Assembly (NCBI GenBank): GCA_017996845.1
Contig: JAGOGF010000114.1
Coordinates: 1 to 8,097 of the forward strand
Origin: Butyrivibrio sp.
GTDB taxonomy: Bacteria > Bacillota_A > Clostridia > Lachnospirales > Lachnospiraceae
Length of the DNA stretch: 8,097 bases
Direction: 5' to 3'
The notes beneath the pieces are model-generated. The model was not told the origin of the DNA and did not search any database. It saw nothing but the letters and a program-made list of their open reading frames with translations. The position numbers and the translations under genes were made by a program. Positions within the stretch are counted from its first letter, which is position 1, and the number at the start of each line of letters is the position of its first letter. Positions 6,284 to 8,097 of this stretch are shown one piece after another.

Positions 6284-6326
6284 TTTTTTAAAAATAGCCA
6301 GCAGGCGCATGACCTGCTGGCTATTT
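6284..6326 (-). terminator. Terminator of the GH13 gene, in the convergent gap
   Basis: A perfect 14-base stem AAATAGCCAGCAGG (6292-6305) with its complement (6313-6326) and a 7-base loop. On the minus strand the stem runs into a short T-tract (five T, three of them in the stem), 14 bases after the GH13 stop. The plus-strand exit lacks a T-tract, so it mainly serves the minus-strand gene, though it may also slow plus-strand readthrough. Confidence 0.78.
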
Positions 6327-6340
6327 GAATGATGAAAAAA

Positions 6341-7879
6341 TTATTTCAGAATAACAAATGACTGCGGGCCAAGTGTGATTTTTCCATTTTCGGAATTGGC
6401 TTTTCCGATTGTATAGATTGCTTTTTTGCCGGTTGCGATCGGAGCAGTCTGCTCTGTTGCAGACGGGTTGACACCAATCAGCAGCTGACCTCTGCGAAAG
6501 ATAAAAGGAAGACAGTTTTTTTCTGCATAAAGCACTTCAAACTGTGCATCGGCCTGTAAATCTTCTTCAGCATGACGAAGGCGGATCAGATCCTTTACGG
6601 TGTGGAAAAGAGAATCAGGATCTGCAGCAGCGTTTTCCACGGTAGGTGCGAAAGCATCGCTGTCAACGGGAAGATATAGAAGCTGTGGGTTTGCTTCTGA
6701 GAAGCCGAGATTGCAGCCGGAATTCCATTGCATCGGAGTTCTGGTTCCGGTTCTTGCGTATCCCCCTTCTTTCGTGGGAAGATTTTCCTGATAACGCATA
6801 CCGATCTCATCACCATAATATAGGAACGGAACGCCGGGCATGGTCAGAAAGAATGCATATGCAAGCTTTCTTTCCATAGTATCCAGAGTAAGGCTTTCTC
6901 TGGGCGTATCATGATTGCAGGTCAGAAAGCTGATATAACCTTTTTGGCAGGTCATATTATATTTTGGCAGGTAATCATTTAAGAACCGCATGATATCTCC
7001 GTTTCCATCTTTGCGGAAAAAGCTGTGGTCACCTCCTGGCGTCTCATTGTCACGTACCAGCGTGTTATAACCGTTACCGTGATGATCCAGGTAAAAATCC
7101 ATATGAAATCCGGCTGAAAGAGCCTGCTGCGGATTACTCCATTCGGAGACCATTGCGGCCTCAGGATATGCAGAGTCCAGCATGGCACGGATATTTTGCC
7201 AGATTGCAGAAGTGGCTGATTTCTGCTCGTCATCTTCTTTCACAAGAGAATCTGCCATATCAACACGAAATCCATCGCATCCCCGGTCCAGCCAGAAACG
7301 CATAATGTCTTTGAGTGCTTCTCTTGTGGCGATGCAATCAGGATGATCCGGCGGTAATTGCCAGTCCTGTGTACGATGCAGAAAACCATAATTAAGGGCA
7401 GGCTGAGATTTGAAAAAGTTCAGCATATAAGAACCATCACGCGGACACTCGCCGCTGATATAGGGGTGCCCTGCAATTCCTTCAAATGCCCCGTTTGTCC
7501 ATACATATCGATTGGAATATTCATTTATTTCGGCCTTCTGACTCTCTATAAACCAGGTATGTTCTTCAGAAGTATGCCCAGGGACAAGATCCAGCAGAAC
7601 ATGCATATTTCTGTTATGTGCTTCGCCAAATAAGCGGTACAGATCAGTGTTGGAGCCGTATCTGGGAGCAACTTTTTTGTAATCCCGTACATCATAGCCG
7701 GCATCTTTGAATGGAGAGTCAAAGCAGGGGTTGATCCAGAGCGCATTGCAGCCCAGATCTCTGATATAATCAAGTTTTTCGATGATTCCATTGATATCAC
7801 CGATTCCGTCACAGTTGGTGTCATAAAAAGATTGCGGATAAATTTCGTAAAATACAGTGTCTTTGAGCCAAACTGGCAT
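6341..7879 (-). CDS. Glycoside hydrolase family 13 enzyme (alpha-glucosidase / alpha-amylase type), cytoplasmic
   Basis: A 512-residue protein with no signal peptide, so it acts on imported alpha-glucosides or maltodextrin-like sugars inside the cell. The (beta/alpha)8 domain is complete: V-F-Y-E-I-Y-P-Q-S-F near the start, a D-x-N-x-D-G-I-G-D calcium-type loop, and region I D97-L-V-P-G-H102. The nucleophile is Asp207 in G-F-R-V-D, the acid/base Glu246 in M-V-S-E-W, and the transition-state Asp324 in C-N-H-D. The later R-T-P-M-Q-W motif and the Q-P-A-L-N stretch in domain B point towards oligo-alpha-glucosidases or trehalulose/trehalose-synthase-like enzymes rather than secreted amylases. A short C-terminal beta domain closes the protein. 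Region I has Gly101 where Asn is usual. The ATG at 7879 has AGGAGG five bases upstream; an upstream in-frame ATG at 7990 lacks this. The family is certain; exact substrate is not. Confidence 0.92.
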   Translation of the reverse strand: MPVWLKDTVFYEIYPQSFYDTNCDGIGDINGIIEKLDYIRDLGCNALWINPCFDSPFKDAGYDVRDYKKVAPRYGSNTDLYRLFGEAHNRNMHVLLDLVPGHTSEEHTWFIESQKAEINEYSNRYVWTNGAFEGIAGHPYISGECPRDGSYMLNFFKSQPALNYGFLHRTQDWQLPPDHPDCIATREALKDIMRFWLDRGCDGFRVDMADSLVKEDDEQKSATSAIWQNIRAMLDSAYPEAAMVSEWSNPQQALSAGFHMDFYLDHHGNGYNTLVRDNETPGGDHSFFRKDGNGDIMRFLNDYLPKYNMTCQKGYISFLTCNHDTPRESLTLDTMERKLAYAFFLTMPGVPFLYYGDEIGMRYQENLPTKEGGYARTGTRTPMQWNSGCNLGFSEANPQLLYLPVDSDAFAPTVENAAADPDSLFHTVKDLIRLRHAEEDLQADAQFEVLYAEKNCLPFIFRRGQLLIGVNPSATEQTAPIATGKKAIYTIGKANSENGKITLGPQSFVILK

Positions 7880-7884
7880 AGTTG

Positions 7885-7891
7885 CCTCCTT
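7885..7891 (-). promoter_or_regulatory. Ribosome binding site fixing the GH13 start at 7879
   Basis: The minus strand reads AAGGAGG at 7891-7885, then CAACT, then ATG. This near-perfect site selects the 512-residue form over a version 37 residues longer whose extra part matches nothing in GH13 enzymes. Confidence 0.88.
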
Positions 7892-7906
7892 ATAATCACT
7901 TTTTTT

Positions 7907-7918
7907 CGAAAAGTTTCG
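7907..7918. promoter_or_regulatory. Small palindrome upstream of the GH13 gene, possible LacI-type operator
   Basis: CGAAA-AG-TTTCG is an inverted repeat with 5-base arms, lying between a candidate -10 and the ribosome binding site of the GH13 gene. Its GAAA/TTTC halves resemble operators of sugar-responsive LacI-family repressors, which often control GH13 genes. It lacks the central CG typical of many of those sites, so this is tentative. Confidence 0.35.
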
Positions 7919-7930
7919 TAAATGTATTTT

Positions 7931-7960
7931 ATCATAAAATGCAGAAAATATCTTTGTGAT
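7931..7960 (-). promoter_or_regulatory. Tentative promoter of the GH13 gene
   Basis: On the minus strand, TATGAT (7936-7931) is a good -10. The best -35 is ATCACA (7960-7955) with an 18-base spacer, four of six matches. TAAAAT (7931-7926) is an alternative -10 without a convincing -35. Confidence 0.4.
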
Positions 7961-8002
7961 TTGTACTATATTTATTTGAGAGAATTTCATAATTCATAGG
8001 CC

Positions 8003-8033
8003 TTGATTTTACTGATGTTTCAGAGCATATAAA
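8003..8033 (+). promoter_or_regulatory. Tentative promoter for the gene beyond the right edge
   Basis: TTGATT (8003-8008) and TATAAA (8028-8033) are reasonable hexamers, but the 19-base spacer is long. It points toward the ribosome binding site at the window end. Confidence 0.3.
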
Positions 8034-8085
8034 AAACAACTTACCCCGATCCGATATATATTTTGTCAAATATTATCCACATCGA

Positions 8086-8091
8086 AAGGAG
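8086..8091 (+). promoter_or_regulatory. Ribosome binding site of a gene starting just past the right edge
   Basis: AAGGAG followed by six bases (ATAAGT) reaches the last base of the window, so a start codon is expected at the next base. The gene would be divergent from the GH13 gene, and a sugar-related regulator or transporter there is plausible but unseen. Confidence 0.65.
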
Positions 8092-8097
8092 ATAAGT

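Noticed and set aside
7880..7990. ATG at 7990 as the GH13 start, adding 37 residues
   Set aside because: The added part does not resemble GH13 proteins, overlaps the probable promoter, and lacks the AAGGAGG seen before ATG 7879.
7880..8097. A catabolite-response (cre) site upstream of the GH13 gene
   Set aside because: No stretch matched the consensus well enough on either strand; only the short CGAAA/TTTCG palindrome stood out.

Overview
The window looks like chromosomal DNA from a low-to-moderate GC Gram-positive anaerobe, most likely a gut clostridium of the Lachnospiraceae type. This rests on strong AAGGAGG-like ribosome binding sites, an AT-rich third codon position, an exported protein with Leu-x-x-Gly heptads and an InlB-type (Listeria-Bacteroides) repeat, and the absence of outer-membrane genes next to an RND-type pump. 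The taxonomic call is an inference. No RNA genes, insertion sequences, CRISPR arrays or phage genes were seen.

Layout. (1) Positions 1-257, minus strand: the N-terminal 85 codons of a CadC-like ArsR/SmtB metal sensor, cut by the left edge. It has a good promoter and a large perfect inverted repeat as its likely operator. (2) 384-992, minus: a TetR-family repressor with its own terminator at 336-378. (3) 993-1208: a divergent control region with two 22-bp operator boxes in inverted orientation, 43 bp centre to centre. (4) 1209-3335, plus: an MMPL/RND-superfamily transporter of 708 residues. (5) 3366-6215, plus: a 949-residue exported protein with two arms of exactly 17 in-register heptads each. 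Between the arms lie an InlB-type repeat and an acidic low-complexity linker. (6) 6216-6340: a convergent intergenic region with two hairpins. (7) 6341-7879, minus: a cytoplasmic GH13 alpha-glucosidase/alpha-amylase-type enzyme of 512 residues. (8) 7880-8097: a divergent upstream region ending in a ribosome binding site placed so that a plus-strand gene would start at the first base beyond the window.

How the genes work together. tetR, mmpL and the heptad-protein gene form one regulatory cassette. The repressor probably binds both boxes and shuts off both itself and a two-gene operon. The operon encodes an RND-type inner-membrane exporter plus a long rod-like extracytoplasmic partner. The most notable part of the window is this partner: its two arms match in heptad number, which suggests an antiparallel hairpin carrying a cell-surface-type domain at its tip. 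The substrate cannot be read from the sequence. The ArsR sensor and the GH13 enzyme appear to be separate, unrelated transcription units.
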